A stretch of 64,000 bases of DNA from Celeribacter naphthalenivorans (GCF_020524585.1 NZ_JAIVLK010000003.1:310001-374000), one strand, 5' to 3'. Counted from the stretch's first letter, positions 10,002 to 19,902 are shown. Program-made: numbers and translations. The notes: a model not told the origin generated them from the letters alone.

Positions 10002-10499
10002 ATGTGGCTTTTCGCCCTTTTTGTCGCAGTTCCGATCATTGAGATCGCCCTGTTCATTCAGGTTGGTGGTCTGATCGGGCTTTGGCCGACGCTTTTGATC
10101 GTCATTGTGACCGCCATTTTGGGCACCGCTTTGGTGCGCCAACAGGGCGCTTTGGCGATGTCACAATTGCGTCAGTCCTTTTCCGAGTTGAATGATCCGT
10201 CCGAACCACTGGCGCATGGCGCGATGATCCTGTTTTCCGGCGCACTTTTGTTGACGCCCGGGTTTTTTACCGACGCCATGGGGTTTATGTTGCTGGTGCC
10301 CGCCTTTCGGATGTTCGTGCTCAAAGAGTTGCGCAAACGGGTGAAGGTTCAGAGCTTTACCATGGGGCAACAGAACATGCGTCAGGGCGCTGATCCGTTC
10401 CATGGCACACCCCGTGATCCCCATATCATCGACGGGGAATGGGAAGAGGTCGATCAAAACAAGCCCAATCAAGGCCCGTCAGGCTGGACTCGCCATTGA
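10002..10499 (+). CDS. fxsA: FxsA family membrane protein
   Basis: 165-residue inner-membrane protein of the FxsA family; E. coli FxsA suppresses F-exclusion of phage T7, but the normal role is unknown. Hydrophobic segments lie at about residues 3-24, 27-45 and 72-102, including the family-typical LLTPGFFTDAMGFMLLVP. The C-terminal 50 residues are polar and end in the cytoplasm by inference. The ribosome-binding site GAAAGGA precedes the ATG. It is divergent from the Tim44-like gene and followed 57 bases later by secB. Confidence 0.9.
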   Translation: MWLFALFVAVPIIEIALFIQVGGLIGLWPTLLIVIVTAILGTALVRQQGALAMSQLRQSFSELNDPSEPLAHGAMILFSGALLLTPGFFTDAMGFMLLVPAFRMFVLKELRKRVKVQSFTMGQQNMRQGADPFHGTPRDPHIIDGEWEEVDQNKPNQGPSGWTRH

Positions 10500-10556
10500 G
10501 GCAGGCCCGGCAACCTGATACAAAGCCGCGAACTTCATTTTGCAAGGACCGAACCG

Positions 10557-11063
10557 ATGGCCGAAAACGGCGAAACCCCACAAAACGACGCGGCCGCACA
10601 GGCCAACCCCGTCAAAATGCAAATCCTGGGCCAGTTCATCCGGGACATGTCTTTTGAAAACATCCTCGCTCAGAAATCCCTGAAGGTCGAAGGTCGTCCG
10701 GCGATCTCCGTTCAGGTCGCTCTGGACGCGAAAAAACGCGCCGAGGACCACCAGTTCGAAGTTGCGACCAAGGTCAAAGTCGAATCCAAATCCGAAAGCG
10801 GTGAGCAGACGCTGTTCATCCTCGAGCTGGATTTCGCCGGTGTGTTCCACATCGAAAACGTGCCGGACGAGCAGATGCATCCGTTCCTGATGATCGAATG
10901 CCCGCGGATGCTCTTCCCGTTCCTGCGCCGTGTGGTGCATGACGTGACGCGTGACGGTGGCTTCCCGCCGCTGAACCTCGACAACATCGACTTTGTGCAG
11001 CTCTACCGCCAAGACATGGCACGCCGTGCAGAAGCACAGCAATCTGCCGCTGCCGTCAACTAA
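10557..11063 (+). CDS. secB: SecB, protein-export chaperone
   Basis: 168-residue tetrameric cytosolic chaperone that keeps secretory precursors unfolded and hands them to SecA (whose gene lies at 60.1 kb in this window). The core runs from QILGQFIRDMSFENILAQ (about residues 22-39) through the conserved FPFLRRVVHDVTRDGGFPPL. An acidic/polar N-terminus and Ala/Gln-rich tail are normal for alphaproteobacterial SecB. The AAGGA ribosome-binding site is well placed. The stop codon lies inside an 8-bp palindrome shared with the convergent dnaQ stop. Confidence 0.96.
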   Translation: MAENGETPQNDAAAQANPVKMQILGQFIRDMSFENILAQKSLKVEGRPAISVQVALDAKKRAEDHQFEVATKVKVESKSESGEQTLFILELDFAGVFHIENVPDEQMHPFLMIECPRMLFPFLRRVVHDVTRDGGFPPLNLDNIDFVQLYRQDMARRAEAQQSAAAVN

Positions 11064-11078
11064 GTTCCTGACTTAGTT
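11058..11078. terminator. Palindrome holding both the secB and dnaQ stop codons
   Basis: A perfect 8-bp inverted repeat (AACTAAGT / ACTTAGTT, loop TCCTG) spans the secB TAA at 11061-11063 and, on the other strand, the dnaQ TAA at 11073-11075. It is AT-rich, so it is at best a weak bidirectional terminator; a role is inferred only from its position between two converging genes. Confidence 0.45.
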
Positions 11079-11813
11079 AAATTTATTCCAAATCGCGCCG
11101 TCGCCCAAGCCCTCAACGAAAGAGGCATGGGCGGCGGCTTCTTCGTCTGTGATCCGGGGCGGAAGAGGGGCAGGCCGACGCGTCGGACGCCAGTTTTCGT
11201 CAATCTGAGACGAGGCGTCTTTTTTTTGCGATTTCGAAGGCGCAAGCACGAGATCGGGCTGACGCCCGCCGATCAGCTCAAGATAGACCTCCGCCAAAAT
11301 TTCAGAGTCGAGCAATGCGCCGTGTAGCGTCCGCGACGAGTTGTCGATGCCAAAGCGGCGACAAAGCGCATCGAGCGTCGCGGGAGAGCCAGGAAATTTT
11401 TTGCGCGCCATCGCCAATGTGTCGACTGCGCGGTCATAAGGGATTTCAGGCAAGCCGATCCAGCTCAGCTCGGCATTCAGGAATTTCATATCGAAGCTGG
11501 CGTTGTGAATGATCAGCTTTGAATCCGTGCCGATGAAATCGAGAAACGCCTGACCCACCGCTTTGAAAAACGGTTTGTCGGCAAGGATCACTTCGCCATC
11601 TTTCGGCGGGCGCGGGGGCTGCAACAGGTCGGGACCGATGCCGTGCACCCCAAAGGCGCCGTCCGGCATGTGGCGATCCGGGTGGATATATTGGTGGTAG
11701 GTGTTGCCAGAAGGCATGTGATTCACCAGCTCAATCGCCCCGATTTCCACGAGACGATCGCCGCTGAACGGATCAAAGCCGGTGGTTTCGGTATCGAGAA
11801 CGATTTCACGCAT
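11073..11813 (-). CDS. dnaQ: DNA polymerase III epsilon subunit (3'-5' proofreading exonuclease)
   Basis: 246-residue DEDDh exonuclease that proofreads for the replicative polymerase. Exo I is [11 protein letters not shown] (D7, E9). Exo II lies in the segment [12 protein letters not shown], and Exo III is [18 protein letters not shown], providing the catalytic His and Asp. The C-terminal tail, which binds the alpha subunit, is polar as usual. Last gene of the maf-aroE-coaE-dnaQ minus-strand run; its start overlaps the end of coaE by 8 bases. Proximity to the putative origin is typical in Rhodobacteraceae. Confidence 0.95.
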   Translation of the reverse strand: MREIVLDTETTGFDPFSGDRLVEIGAIELVNHMPSGNTYHQYIHPDRHMPDGAFGVHGIGPDLLQPPRPPKDGEVILADKPFFKAVGQAFLDFIGTDSKLIIHNASFDMKFLNAELSWIGLPEIPYDRAVDTLAMARKKFPGSPATLDALCRRFGIDNSSRTLHGALLDSEILAEVYLELIGGRQPDLVLAPSKSQKKDASSQIDENWRPTRRPAPLPPRITDEEAAAHASFVEGLGDGAIWNKFN

Positions 11814-12405
11814 CGGAAAGTTGCCCCTTTAAAGTGGAAAGCACATCATGCACCTGGGCTTTGGCGGCTTCAAGGCTTGTGGTTTCGATCACGAAATCCG
11901 CGCGGGCGCGTTTCTCGGCGTCCGGCAATTGTTTGCTCAGAATGGCTTTGAAATGGGCTTCGGTCATGCCGGGTCGGGCAAGGACGCGGGCGCGTTGGGT
12001 TTCAGGGTCGACTGAGACAACCACGATGGCGTCCACATGTTGATCGCCGCCGGTTTCGAACAGAAGCGGGATGTCGACGAGGACCATCTCGACCGCGCTG
12101 TTTTCGATAAAATTCTGGCGGTCCTGCGCGACCAAAGGGTGGACGATCTTTTCTATCTGTTTCAAGGTGTTATGATCATTCGAGATGATCTCCTTGAGCC
12201 GCGTTTTGGACACGCTGTCGTCCTCAATCGCTTGAGGGAATTGCTCCGCCATGGGCGCAACCGCAGCGCCGCCCTGATCGTAAAGCCGGGCCACGGCCGC
12301 ATCGGCATCCCACACGGGCACACCGGCCTCAGCGAAGAGCTTCGCCGTGGTGCTTTTGCCCATGCCGATGGAGCCGGTGAGACCGATGATGAAGGGCTTT
12401 GTCAT
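11806..12405 (-). CDS. coaE: Dephospho-CoA kinase
   Basis: 199-residue P-loop kinase that phosphorylates the 3'-hydroxyl of dephospho-CoA in the last step of coenzyme A synthesis. The P-loop GSIGMGKST is at residues 11-19, and a conserved [12 protein letters not shown] segment follows. The ATG at 12405 is chosen because it overlaps the aroE stop as ATGA and places the P-loop at the usual distance; the upstream extension of the frame lies inside aroE. It sits between aroE and dnaQ in a compact minus-strand operon. Confidence 0.95.
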   Translation of the reverse strand: MTKPFIIGLTGSIGMGKSTTAKLFAEAGVPVWDADAAVARLYDQGGAAVAPMAEQFPQAIEDDSVSKTRLKEIISNDHNTLKQIEKIVHPLVAQDRQNFIENSAVEMVLVDIPLLFETGGDQHVDAIVVVSVDPETQRARVLARPGMTEAHFKAILSKQLPDAEKRARADFVIETTSLEAAKAQVHDVLSTLKGQLSDA

Positions 12406-13232
12406 GAGGACAGGATGAATTGGCGCGTGGCGTCGTCGACTTCGGGACGTTTGCCAAACCAACGCTCAAACCCCGGCGCGGCTTGGTACAGAAGCATGCC
12501 AAGACCATCGACGGTTTGACAGCCTTTTTCAGCGGCGCGATCCAGGAAAGCGGTGCGCAGCGGCGTGTAGACAATGTCAGTGACCACGGCGTCAGTGCTT
12601 AGATGATCAAAGGGGATTTTGAGTTCAGGTTGACCCTTCATCCCAAGCGCAGTGGTATTCACAACGGTGCGCGCACCTTTGAGCATGTCACCGGCGTTCA
12701 CCCATTCCACAACCGAGATTTTCGTCCCGAATTCGGCCCGAAGCGCGTCAGAACGGGTTCTTGTCCGGTTGGCCAGTCGGATTTCTGGCACACCGACGTC
12801 CAAAAGAGAGGCAATCACCGCGCGCGCAGCACCGCCGGCGCCCAAGACGACCGCGGGTCCAGATTTCGGGTCCCACTCCGCGTTGCAGCGCAGATTCTCC
12901 ACGAAACCATAGCCATCTGTATTGTCGGCATGAAGCTTGCCATCAGAACGGAAAATCAACGTGTTCGCCGCTCCGATCAGCGCGGCGCGATCTGTGACAA
13001 TGTCCGCCAAGCCGAGAACGGCTTCCTTATGGGGGATCGTGACATTCGCGCCAACAAATCCCATTTTCGGCATCATCTGCAGAACCTCTGCGAGATCCGC
13101 TTGTTCGATATGCAGAGGCACGTAATGGCCAGAGATCTGATAGCGAGACAGCCAATAGTTATGAAGCTTTGGCGACTGGCTATGAGAAATAGGCATACCA
13201 ATCACGCCGGCCACCGGAATTTTGTCACTCAT
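12402..13232 (-). CDS. aroE: Shikimate dehydrogenase
   Basis: 276-residue NADP-dependent enzyme reducing 3-dehydroshikimate to shikimate in chorismate synthesis. The substrate-binding motif [12 protein letters not shown] lies near the N-terminus, and the catalytic lysine is in [10 protein letters not shown]. The Rossmann glycine loop is GAGGAARAV, followed by [10 protein letters not shown], which fits NADP preference. Its start overlaps the maf stop and its end overlaps the coaE start (each ATGA). Full length, no anomaly. Confidence 0.95.
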   Translation of the reverse strand: MSDKIPVAGVIGMPISHSQSPKLHNYWLSRYQISGHYVPLHIEQADLAEVLQMMPKMGFVGANVTIPHKEAVLGLADIVTDRAALIGAANTLIFRSDGKLHADNTDGYGFVENLRCNAEWDPKSGPAVVLGAGGAARAVIASLLDVGVPEIRLANRTRTRSDALRAEFGTKISVVEWVNAGDMLKGARTVVNTTALGMKGQPELKIPFDHLSTDAVVTDIVYTPLRTAFLDRAAEKGCQTVDGLGMLLYQAAPGFERWFGKRPEVDDATRQFILSS

Positions 13233-13834
13233 GATGCGATCACTCCCCTTTGCGCAAGATATGCCAAAAGTGGCAGCAGGGGCAAACCCAGCACCGTGAA
13301 GTAATCGCCATCAATGCGAGAAAAAAGACGCACCCCTTCGGCCTCCAGCATATAGGAGCCGACACAATGCTGAACCTGATCCCAATTCCGCGTCAGGTAA
13401 TCGTCGAGATAGGCGTCCGAAAAATTGTTCATCTCAAGGCGCACTTCGCCAACATGACGCCATTTCGGCTCCCCGTTTTCATAGATCACGGCGGCAGACA
13501 AAAGTTTGTGCCGCTCGCCGCGCATCTCTTTGAGCTGTGCGCGGGCTTCGTCGATGTTTTGCGCTTTGGAGATAAGCTTGCCTTTGAACGACAGCGTTTG
13601 ATCACAGCCAATGACCATGGCGCCCGGATGTTTCATGGACACTTTGCGTGCCTTCGCCTCCGCCAGAGCATCAGCGATGTCTCGGGGTGTTGCGCCATCA
13701 TGAAGGAGCGCTTCTTTTACCGTTTCTTCATCAATTCGTCCGACAGTGACATCGAAAGTGAGGCCCGCATTTCGAAGCAAGGTCTGCCGGATTTCGGACC
13801 CCGAGGCGAGGATAAGCTGTTCCGGGCTGTTCAT
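13229..13834 (-). CDS. maf: Maf family nucleotide pyrophosphatase
   Basis: 201-residue Maf-like enzyme. Family members hydrolyse non-canonical or modified nucleoside triphosphates and are linked to septum formation. The N-terminal signature LILASGSEIRQTLL departs from the usual LASxSPRR form, which suggests a subgroup whose substrate I cannot assign; catalytic acidic residues occur in CDQTL. First gene of the maf-aroE-coaE-dnaQ operon, transcribed away from the putative origin that begins directly upstream. Confidence 0.87.
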   Translation of the reverse strand: MNSPEQLILASGSEIRQTLLRNAGLTFDVTVGRIDEETVKEALLHDGATPRDIADALAEAKARKVSMKHPGAMVIGCDQTLSFKGKLISKAQNIDEARAQLKEMRGERHKLLSAAVIYENGEPKWRHVGEVRLEMNNFSDAYLDDYLTRNWDQVQHCVGSYMLEAEGVRLFSRIDGDYFTVLGLPLLPLLAYLAQRGVIAS

Positions 13835-14081
13835 AGCTCTGTTGAAAACTCCTGTGTGAGTGCGGGGATCAAAGCGGTGTTTTTCGGTCTTTTAGCGCAG
13901 CCGGGGATAAACCGATAGTTCCAGGCGCTTCTCACCTCTCTTTATCACCGTGGGTAAGACATTTTGCCTCTGGACGTAAAAGTAACAATTTCCCGACACC
14001 TTCGAAATTCATCCCCTGATCTCGACAGAAATCAAATCTCAACATTTTGATTTATATTATAAATTTCATCTTATCCTAAGC

Positions 14082-14090
14082 TGTGGATAA
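14082..14090 (-). promoter_or_regulatory. DnaA box (perfect consensus)
   Basis: TGTGGATAA on the plus strand, the reverse complement of TTATCCACA, lying between the two AT-rich tracts of the putative origin. Confidence 0.75.
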
Positions 14091-14123
14091 GAAATATGAC
14101 GTTTTCAAGAGCTTGGAAAACCC

Positions 14124-14132
14124 TGTGTAAAA
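14124..14132 (-). promoter_or_regulatory. Near-consensus DnaA box
   Basis: TGTGTAAAA differs at one position from the reverse-strand consensus TGTGNATAA. It lies between the two perfect boxes. Confidence 0.5.
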
Positions 14133-14146
14133 CTCAATAATCCAGA

Positions 14147-14155
14147 TTATCCACA
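14147..14155 (+). promoter_or_regulatory. DnaA box (perfect consensus)
   Basis: TTATCCACA, immediately left of the T-rich tract at 14163-14206, the usual side-by-side arrangement of a DnaA box and an unwinding element. Confidence 0.78.
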
Positions 14156-14228
14156 GGCCCTACAAAATCATCATCCTTTTCTTTTTCTTTTATTATTTTA
14201 TTTAGAGAGAAACGAAGGGGCACCTCTT

Positions 14229-14681
14229 ATGGGCGATATTCTTGCAAGCATTTATCCTTGGACAAAGTCCATGCATGTCATTTCCATCATCGCATGGATG
14301 GCTGGCCTGTTTTACCTTCCGCGTCTTTACGTTCGTCACACCGAAAGCGTGATCCAAGGCACGGAAACCGATCTTCTCTTTCAGGACATGGAAAAAAAAC
14401 TCCTGAAAATGATCATGAACCCTGCGATGATCTCCAGCTGGCTCTTTGGCCTGTGTCTGGTTTTCACGCCCGGTATCGTCGATTGGTCCGCTGGCTGGTC
14501 TTGGATCAAGGCTGTGAATGTGCTTGGAATGACCTGGTTTCACATGTGGTGCGCCGCACGTCGTAAGGATTTCATCACGGGCACAAACACCCGAACCGGC
14601 CGTCATTACCGGATGATGAACGAGCTTCCGACGCTGTTTATGATTTTCATCGTGGTGATGATTATCGCCAAGCCATTCTAA
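14229..14681 (+). CDS. hemJ: HemJ, protoporphyrinogen IX oxidase
   Basis: 150-residue multi-pass inner-membrane protein of the HemJ (formerly UPF0093) family, which oxidises protoporphyrinogen IX in heme synthesis in many alphaproteobacteria. Conserved His residues lie in MHVISIIAWMAGLFYLPRLYVRH near the N-terminus, and about four hydrophobic segments are visible, ending MIFIVVMIIAKPF. A GAAGGGG ribosome-binding site lies 8 bases before the ATG. It is the first gene to the right of the putative origin; hemW and hemH occur elsewhere in the window. Confidence 0.93.
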   Translation: MGDILASIYPWTKSMHVISIIAWMAGLFYLPRLYVRHTESVIQGTETDLLFQDMEKKLLKMIMNPAMISSWLFGLCLVFTPGIVDWSAGWSWIKAVNVLGMTWFHMWCAARRKDFITGTNTRTGRHYRMMNELPTLFMIFIVVMIIAKPF

Positions 14682-14807
14682 GAAAGATTGACTTAACTGA
14701 CTTCTGTTTCTATCTCTCTGCCAAACCCGCGCCGTCCGGCGTAGGGATTCTCCACTGAGACATGACTGAAAGACCCGTGTGACGCGCCGGTCGAATTGGA
14801 TATTTCT

Positions 14808-16079
14808 ATGAGCGACACCACTCTCAATCTGGCTGATTTGAAAGCCAAGAGCCCCAAAGACCTTTTGGCGATGGCCGAAGAGTTGGAGATCGAAAACGCC
14901 TCGACCATGCGTAAGGGCGAGATGATGTTCTCGATTCTCAAGGAGCGCGCGGAAGATGAGTGGGTGATCTCCGGGGATGGCGTGCTTGAGGTACTCCAAG
15001 ATGGTTTCGGCTTTCTGCGCTCTCCTGAGGCGAACTATTTGCCGGGTCCCGATGACATTTACGTCTCTCCTGACGTGATCCGCCAGCATGGTTTGCGCAC
15101 CGGTGACACGGTCGAGGGTGTGATGCATGCGCCGAACGAGAACGAGCGCTATTTTGCCATCACAAAGGTGACTTTGATCAACTTTGAAGAGCCTGAGAAG
15201 GCCCGTCACAAGATCAACTTTGACAACCTTACGCCGCTGTATCCGGATGAGCGCCTCAAGATGGAGATCGAAGATCCGACCATCAAGGACCGCTCCGCCC
15301 GCATCATCGACCTCGTGTCGCCGATCGGGAAAGGCCAGCGTGCGCTGATTGTGGCGCCGCCGCGCACGGGTAAAACCGTTTTGCTGCAAAACATCGCGCA
15401 TTCGATCGAAACCAACCACCCTGAGTGCTATCTCATCGTGCTGTTGATCGACGAACGCCCCGAAGAGGTCACGGACATGCAGCGGAGCGTGAAGGGTGAG
15501 GTGATTTCCTCGACCTTCGACGAACCTGCGACCCGTCACGTCGCCGTTTCCGAGATGGTGATCGAGAAAGCGAAACGTCTGGTCGAGCACAAGCGCGACG
15601 TCGTCATCCTGCTCGACTCGATCACGCGTCTTGGCCGTGCTTTCAACACCGTTGTGCCGTCCTCTGGTAAGGTGCTCACGGGTGGTGTGGACGCCAACGC
15701 CCTGCAACGCCCGAAACGCTTCTTTGGTGCGGCCCGGAATATTGAAGAGGGTGGCTCCCTGACCATCATCGCAACCGCGCTGATCGACACCGGGTCGCGG
15801 ATGGATGAGGTGATCTTTGAAGAATTCAAAGGGACCGGCAACTCCGAGATCGTTCTGGATCGCAAAGTCGCCGACAAACGCGTCTTCCCGGCCATGGACA
15901 TCCTCAAATCCGGTACGCGGAAAGAAGATCTCCTGGTGGATTCCAAAGATCTCCAGAAAACCTACGTTCTGCGCCGTATCCTGAACCCGATGGGCACGAC
16001 GGATGCGATTGAGTTCTTGATTTCTAAACTCAAGCAGACCAAAACCAACAGCGAATTCTTCGACTCGATGAACGCTTAA
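14808..16079 (+). CDS. rho: Transcription termination factor Rho
   Basis: 423-residue hexameric RNA-dependent helicase that ends transcription. The N-terminal Rho_N helical region (about residues 8-50) is followed by the cold-shock-like RNA-binding part [15 protein letters not shown] (58-72). Walker A is APPRTGKT near 182-189, with Walker B ([11 protein letters not shown]) and the Q-loop region after it. The ATG at 14808 is chosen over an in-frame TTG at 14796 because it gives the typical [12 protein letters not shown] start. The 126 bases before it hold no gene and probably contain the promoter or leader. Confidence 0.97.
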   Translation: MSDTTLNLADLKAKSPKDLLAMAEELEIENASTMRKGEMMFSILKERAEDEWVISGDGVLEVLQDGFGFLRSPEANYLPGPDDIYVSPDVIRQHGLRTGDTVEGVMHAPNENERYFAITKVTLINFEEPEKARHKINFDNLTPLYPDERLKMEIEDPTIKDRSARIIDLVSPIGKGQRALIVAPPRTGKTVLLQNIAHSIETNHPECYLIVLLIDERPEEVTDMQRSVKGEVISSTFDEPATRHVAVSEMVIEKAKRLVEHKRDVVILLDSITRLGRAFNTVVPSSGKVLTGGVDANALQRPKRFFGAARNIEEGGSLTIIATALIDTGSRMDEVIFEEFKGTGNSEIVLDRKVADKRVFPAMDILKSGTRKEDLLVDSKDLQKTYVLRRILNPMGTTDAIEFLISKLKQTKTNSEFFDSMNA

Positions 16080-16106
16080 ATCAAAGGATATCAATAGGTT
16101 AAACCT

Positions 16107-17393
16107 ATGGATACGATTTACGCCCTCGCATCTGTCCGCGGGAAAGCGGGTGTCGCAGTGGTCCGGATTTCCGGGCCGCTTGCGTTTTGGGCTGTCGAAA
16201 AGCTGGCGGGGGATGTGCCTGCTCCACGTCGAACGGCTCTGCGTGTTCTGAAAAATGCGGACGGCGTGATGCTCGACGAAGCTCTGGTGATTTGCTTTGA
16301 AAAAGGTGCGTCTTTCACTGGGGAAGAGAGTGCTGAGCTTCAACTTCATGGCTCTGTGGCGATTATCAATGCTGTGCTTCAAGCTCTCGCTGATCTGGAT
16401 GGATTGCGTTTGGCTGAAGCTGGGGAATTTACGCGCCGGGCTTTGGAGAATGAACAGCTCGATCTGGCCCAGGTCGAGGGGCTCGCGGATCTGATCGAGG
16501 CGGAGACGGAGGCTCAGCGTCGCCAGGCGCTAAAGGTGTTTTCCGGTGCGCTTGGCGATAAGGCGGAGCGTTGGCGCGCGGCTTTGCTCCGTGCCGCGGC
16601 CTTGATCGAAGCGACGATTGATTTCGCGGATGAAGAGGTTCCGACGGACGTTTCGCCCGAGGTTCTGGAATTGATCGCACTGACGATGATGGAGCTCGAG
16701 GAAGAGATCAAAGGCGCGAAAATGGCGGAGCGCATCCGGGATGGCTTTGAAGTCGCCATTGTTGGTCCGCCAAACGCGGGAAAATCGACGCTTTTGAACG
16801 CGCTTGCGGGACGTGAGGCGGCAATTACGTCTGAGTTTGCCGGCACGACGCGTGACATTATCGAAGTTCGTATGGATTTACAGGGCCTGCCTGTGACGCT
16901 CCTCGATACGGCGGGCCTTCGGGAAACCAGTGATGTGGTTGAAGCGATCGGCATTGATCGCGCAAGAAGCCGGGCAGCGCAGGCTGATTTGCGGGTGATC
17001 TTGCTTCCAAATGCCGATGCTGAGCCTGAAATGTCGCCACAAGACGGCGATCTTGTTTTGATCGGCAAGGATGATAGCGGCGCTTATCCGCAGTCCGTCT
17101 CGGGTAAAACCGGGCAGGGCGTTGATCATATGGTGGCTCATATCGCGACGACGCTTTCAGATCGCGCCTCCGATGCCTCCTCAGCTATTCGTGAACGCCA
17201 TCGTGTTGCAATTCAGGACGCTCTTGTCTCTATGGAATCAGCGCGAAATGAGGTATTGCTCGGCGGTGAACGTGCTGAGCTTGCCGCCGAAGAGCTGCGG
17301 CGTGCGGTCTATGCGCTGAACTGCCTTGTGGGGCGGATTGATGTCGAGAACATTCTTGGAGAGATTTTCTCCAGTTTTTGCATCGGGAAATGA
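16107..17393 (+). CDS. mnmE: MnmE, tRNA uridine-5-carboxymethylaminomethyl GTPase
   Basis: 428-residue GTPase that acts with MnmG to modify U34 of certain tRNAs. The N-terminal folate-binding domain begins [21 protein letters not shown]. The G domain has the P-loop GPPNAGKST (about 220-228) and DTAGLRET. The protein ends in CIGK, placing the conserved cysteine at residue 425. Its stop overlaps a possible mnmG ATG (ATGA). The mnmE-mnmG adjacency joins both subunits of one complex. Confidence 0.97.
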   Translation: MDTIYALASVRGKAGVAVVRISGPLAFWAVEKLAGDVPAPRRTALRVLKNADGVMLDEALVICFEKGASFTGEESAELQLHGSVAIINAVLQALADLDGLRLAEAGEFTRRALENEQLDLAQVEGLADLIEAETEAQRRQALKVFSGALGDKAERWRAALLRAAALIEATIDFADEEVPTDVSPEVLELIALTMMELEEEIKGAKMAERIRDGFEVAIVGPPNAGKSTLLNALAGREAAITSEFAGTTRDIIEVRMDLQGLPVTLLDTAGLRETSDVVEAIGIDRARSRAAQADLRVILLPNADAEPEMSPQDGDLVLIGKDDSGAYPQSVSGKTGQGVDHMVAHIATTLSDRASDASSAIRERHRVAIQDALVSMESARNEVLLGGERAELAAEELRRAVYALNCLVGRIDVENILGEIFSSFCIGK

Positions 17394-19285
17394 ATGAAAA
17401 CCGAGGAGTGTTTCACGTGAAACATACCGACTTCGATGTCGTCGTCGTGGGTGGCGGCCATGCTGGATGTGATGCTGCGGCGGCCGCTGCTCGGGCAGGG
17501 GCTCGGACGGCGCTGATCACTTTGCGGAAAGATGGCATTGGTGTGATGTCCTGCAATCCGGCCATTGGCGGTTTGGGAAAAGGTCACCTGGTGCGCGAGA
17601 TTGATGCGCTTGATGGGGTGATGGGTCGCATCGCGGATAAGGCCGGGATCCAATTTCGGCTTTTGAATCGTCGAAAAGGTCCGGCCGTCCAAGGACCGCG
17701 CGCGCAGGCGGATCGCAAGATCTACCGCACAGAGATGTTGGCGGAGCTGGAGACGACCGAGAATTTGACGATCATCGAAGCAGAGGTCGCTGATCTTTTG
17801 CTGAGCGGCGATGTTGTATGTGGCGTTGTTCTCGGCGATCAATCTCAGATCAAAGCGGGTGCGGTGGTTTTGACGACCGGTACGTTCTTGAATGGTTTGA
17901 TCCATATTGGCGAAGAAAAGCGTCCGGGCGGTCGGATTGGCGACAAACCCTCTGTTGCTTTAGCTGAACGTCTGTATGGGCTCGAGCTTCCGATGGGGCG
18001 TCTGAAAACCGGCACACCGCCGCGTCTGGATGGCAAGACCATTGCTTGGGACATTCTCGAAGAACAACCGGGCGATGAAGATCCGGTGGTATTTTCCTTC
18101 CTGAACAGCAAACCGTTTGCACGTCAGGTCTCCTGCGGCATCACGCATACGAATGAGAAAACGCACGACATTATTCGGGAAAACCTGTCTCGGTCTGCGA
18201 TGTACGGTGGCCATATTGAGGGTGTAGGTCCGCGGTATTGTCCGTCCATTGAAGATAAGATTGTCCGTTTTGCGGATAAATCGTCTCACCAAATCTTCCT
18301 GGAGCCGGAAGGGGTGGATGACGACACGGTTTATCCGAACGGTATTTCGACCTCTCTGCCTCTTGAAGTGCAGGAGGCCTATGTGCGTTCTATTCGTGGT
18401 CTGGAGGATGTGAAAATTCTCCAGCCAGGTTATGCGATTGAATATGACTATGTCGATCCGCGCGCGCTTCGATTGACTTTGGAATTGCGCGATGTTCCGG
18501 GACTTTTCTTGGCAGGTCAGATCAATGGGACAACCGGCTATGAAGAAGCTGCCGCACAAGGTCTTGTGGCAGGATTGAATGCAGCACGTAAATCTATGGG
18601 CAAAGATGGTGCAACATTCGCACGATCTGAAAGCTATATCGGTGTGATGATTGACGATCTTGTGACGCGTGGTGTGAGTGAACCTTACCGAATGTTCACC
18701 TCTCGCGCGGAATTCCGTTTGTCTTTGCGGGCAGATAATGCCGATCAACGTTTGACGCCGCTGGGTAAGGATTTGGACTTGGTTCATGAACCCCGTGCGC
18801 AGGCGTTCGACCAAAAAATGGAAGATCTCTCAAAAGGCCGGGCTTTGCTTGAGAAGGAAAGCTATACGCCGAAAGAGCTTAGCGCGGTTGGCGTAACTGT
18901 AAGTTCAGATGGTTCTCGTCGTACGCCCTATGAGGTGCTGGCATTCCCGAATGTCACCTTTGAAAATATCATTTCTCTAAATCCAGAGATTGCGGAAATT
19001 TTACCTGAGATACAGGAGCAGTTGTCCCGCGATGCGCTCTATGCGAATTACATCGAACGCCAACAGCGTGATGTTGATGCAATGAAACGGGATGAGCTTC
19101 AGGTCATTCCGGACGATTTCGATTATTCGGCGCTCAGTGGTCTTTCGAATGAATTGCGTAGCAAACTGACTTTGGCTCGACCGCAAACCATTTCTCAAGC
19201 GGGTAGGGTGGAAGGCATGACGCCAGCCGCTGTCACTTTGATCCTTGCACGGTTGCGCCAATCGCAAAGAGAGAAAGTATCCTGA
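17390..19285 (+). CDS. mnmG: MnmG, tRNA uridine-5-carboxymethylaminomethyl modification enzyme
   Basis: FAD-dependent partner of MnmE, about 631 residues from the ATG at 17390. The dinucleotide-binding motif is [14 protein letters not shown] near the N-terminus, and [23 protein letters not shown] carries the conserved cysteine. The start is uncertain. ATG 17390 overlaps the mnmE stop. GTG 17408 matches the MFHVKH start I recall for homologues. GTG 17417 has the best-spaced ribosome-binding site (GAGGAG, 8-base gap). A perfect parS site (17409-17424) covers the last two candidates, so its sequence fixes the encoded FHVKH. The stop overlaps the rsmG start by one base. Confidence 0.95.
   Translation: MNENRGVFHVKHTDFDVVVVGGGHAGCDAAAAAARAGARTALITLRKDGIGVMSCNPAIGGLGKGHLVREIDALDGVMGRIADKAGIQFRLLNRRKGPAVQGPRAQADRKIYRTEMLAELETTENLTIIEAEVADLLLSGDVVCGVVLGDQSQIKAGAVVLTTGTFLNGLIHIGEEKRPGGRIGDKPSVALAERLYGLELPMGRLKTGTPPRLDGKTIAWDILEEQPGDEDPVVFSFLNSKPFARQVSCGITHTNEKTHDIIRENLSRSAMYGGHIEGVGPRYCPSIEDKIVRFADKSSHQIFLEPEGVDDDTVYPNGISTSLPLEVQEAYVRSIRGLEDVKILQPGYAIEYDYVDPRALRLTLELRDVPGLFLAGQINGTTGYEEAAAQGLVAGLNAARKSMGKDGATFARSESYIGVMIDDLVTRGVSEPYRMFTSRAEFRLSLRADNADQRLTPLGKDLDLVHEPRAQAFDQKMEDLSKGRALLEKESYTPKELSAVGVTVSSDGSRRTPYEVLAFPNVTFENIISLNPEIAEILPEIQEQLSRDALYANYIERQQRDVDAMKRDELQVIPDDFDYSALSGLSNELRSKLTLARPQTISQAGRVEGMTPAAVTLILARLRQSQREKVS
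17409..17424. other. parS: parS site 1 (perfect)
   Basis: TGTTTCACGTGAAACA, a perfect 16-bp palindrome identical to the widely conserved ParB-binding consensus. It lies at the 5' end of mnmG, 2.3 kb before the end of the parA start region. Confidence 0.9.
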
Positions 19286-19902
19286 TGACTTCACTGAAGT
19301 TTGCTGATTTCGATGTTTCACGTGAAACATTCGAGCGGCTGGAAACCTATCTGGCTTTGCTTCAGAAATGGAATCCCGCAATCAATCTTGTCGCAAAATC
19401 GACAATTGAGAGCGCATGGGAACGCCACTTTGTGGATTCAGCACAAGTGTTTCGAATTGCGCCAACGCCGCTTACCCATTGGTGCGATTTAGGAAGTGGC
19501 GGCGGCTTTCCTGGGTTGATTTGCGCAACTTTGGCTAAGGAGTTTTCTCCTGAGACGACGTTCACAATGGTGGAATCCGATCAACGCAAAGCCACGTTTT
19601 TAAGAACTGTTGCTCGAGAGCTGGATCTCAACGCAACAGTTAAATCGGAACGCATTGAAATGCTTGAGCCAATGAAGGCAAATCTTATCTCTGCGCGGGC
19701 TTTGGCTTCACTTCCGAAGCTTTTGGAATATGCTGAACGCCATCTGGCGCCGGGCGGGCATGGGGTGTTCTTAAAGGGGGTTTCTTTTCGCGAAGAACTC
19801 GCCGAATCCCTTGAAAGCTGGCGCTTCAGCCACGAAGAATATGAGAGCGTAACGGATGCAGAATCCGTGATTCTGCTGATCGGAGATATAGAACGTGTCT
19901 GA
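19285..19902 (+). CDS. rsmG: RsmG, 16S rRNA (guanine-N7) methyltransferase
   Basis: 205-residue SAM-dependent enzyme that methylates G527 (E. coli numbering) of 16S rRNA. The N-terminal helix carries DVSRETFERLETYLALLQKWNPAINLV, and the SAM motif is DLGSGGGFPGL near residues 69-79. It starts within the mnmG stop (TGATG) and ends overlapping the parA GTG start. The VSRET segment is encoded by a perfect parS site. Ordinary length for the family. Confidence 0.95.
   Translation: MTSLKFADFDVSRETFERLETYLALLQKWNPAINLVAKSTIESAWERHFVDSAQVFRIAPTPLTHWCDLGSGGGFPGLICATLAKEFSPETTFTMVESDQRKATFLRTVARELDLNATVKSERIEMLEPMKANLISARALASLPKLLEYAERHLAPGGHGVFLKGVSFREELAESLESWRFSHEEYESVTDAESVILLIGDIERV
19314..19329. 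other. parS: parS site 2 (perfect)
   Basis: A second perfect TGTTTCACGTGAAACA, 1.9 kb from the first, inside the rsmG frame where it encodes VSRET. Confidence 0.9.

Larger units (their letters stand above)
13835..14228. other. oriC: Candidate chromosomal replication origin (oriC)
   Basis: This 394-base gap has no convincing gene. It holds two perfect DnaA boxes: TTATCCACA on the plus strand at 14147-14155 and the same sequence on the minus strand at 14082-14090, plus a one-mismatch box on the minus strand at 14124-14132. Two very AT-rich stretches lie at about 14041-14070 and 14163-14206, the second a T-rich tract suitable as an unwinding element. Gene direction switches here: maf-aroE-coaE-dnaQ run left and hemJ-rho-mnmE-mnmG-rsmG-parAB run right. 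Perfect parS sites lie 3.3 and 5.1 kb to the right. In related genomes the parAB/mnmG/rho cluster is origin-proximal. The boxes and AT content are seen; origin function is inferred. Confidence 0.75.

Noticed and set aside
13942-13950. TTATCACCG as a further DnaA box
   Set aside because: Several mismatches from TTATNCACA; not counted.
14202-16382. Long open frame of 726 codons on the minus strand
   Set aside because: It is entirely antisense to hemJ and rho and shows no recognisable domain; in this codon usage long antisense frames are common.
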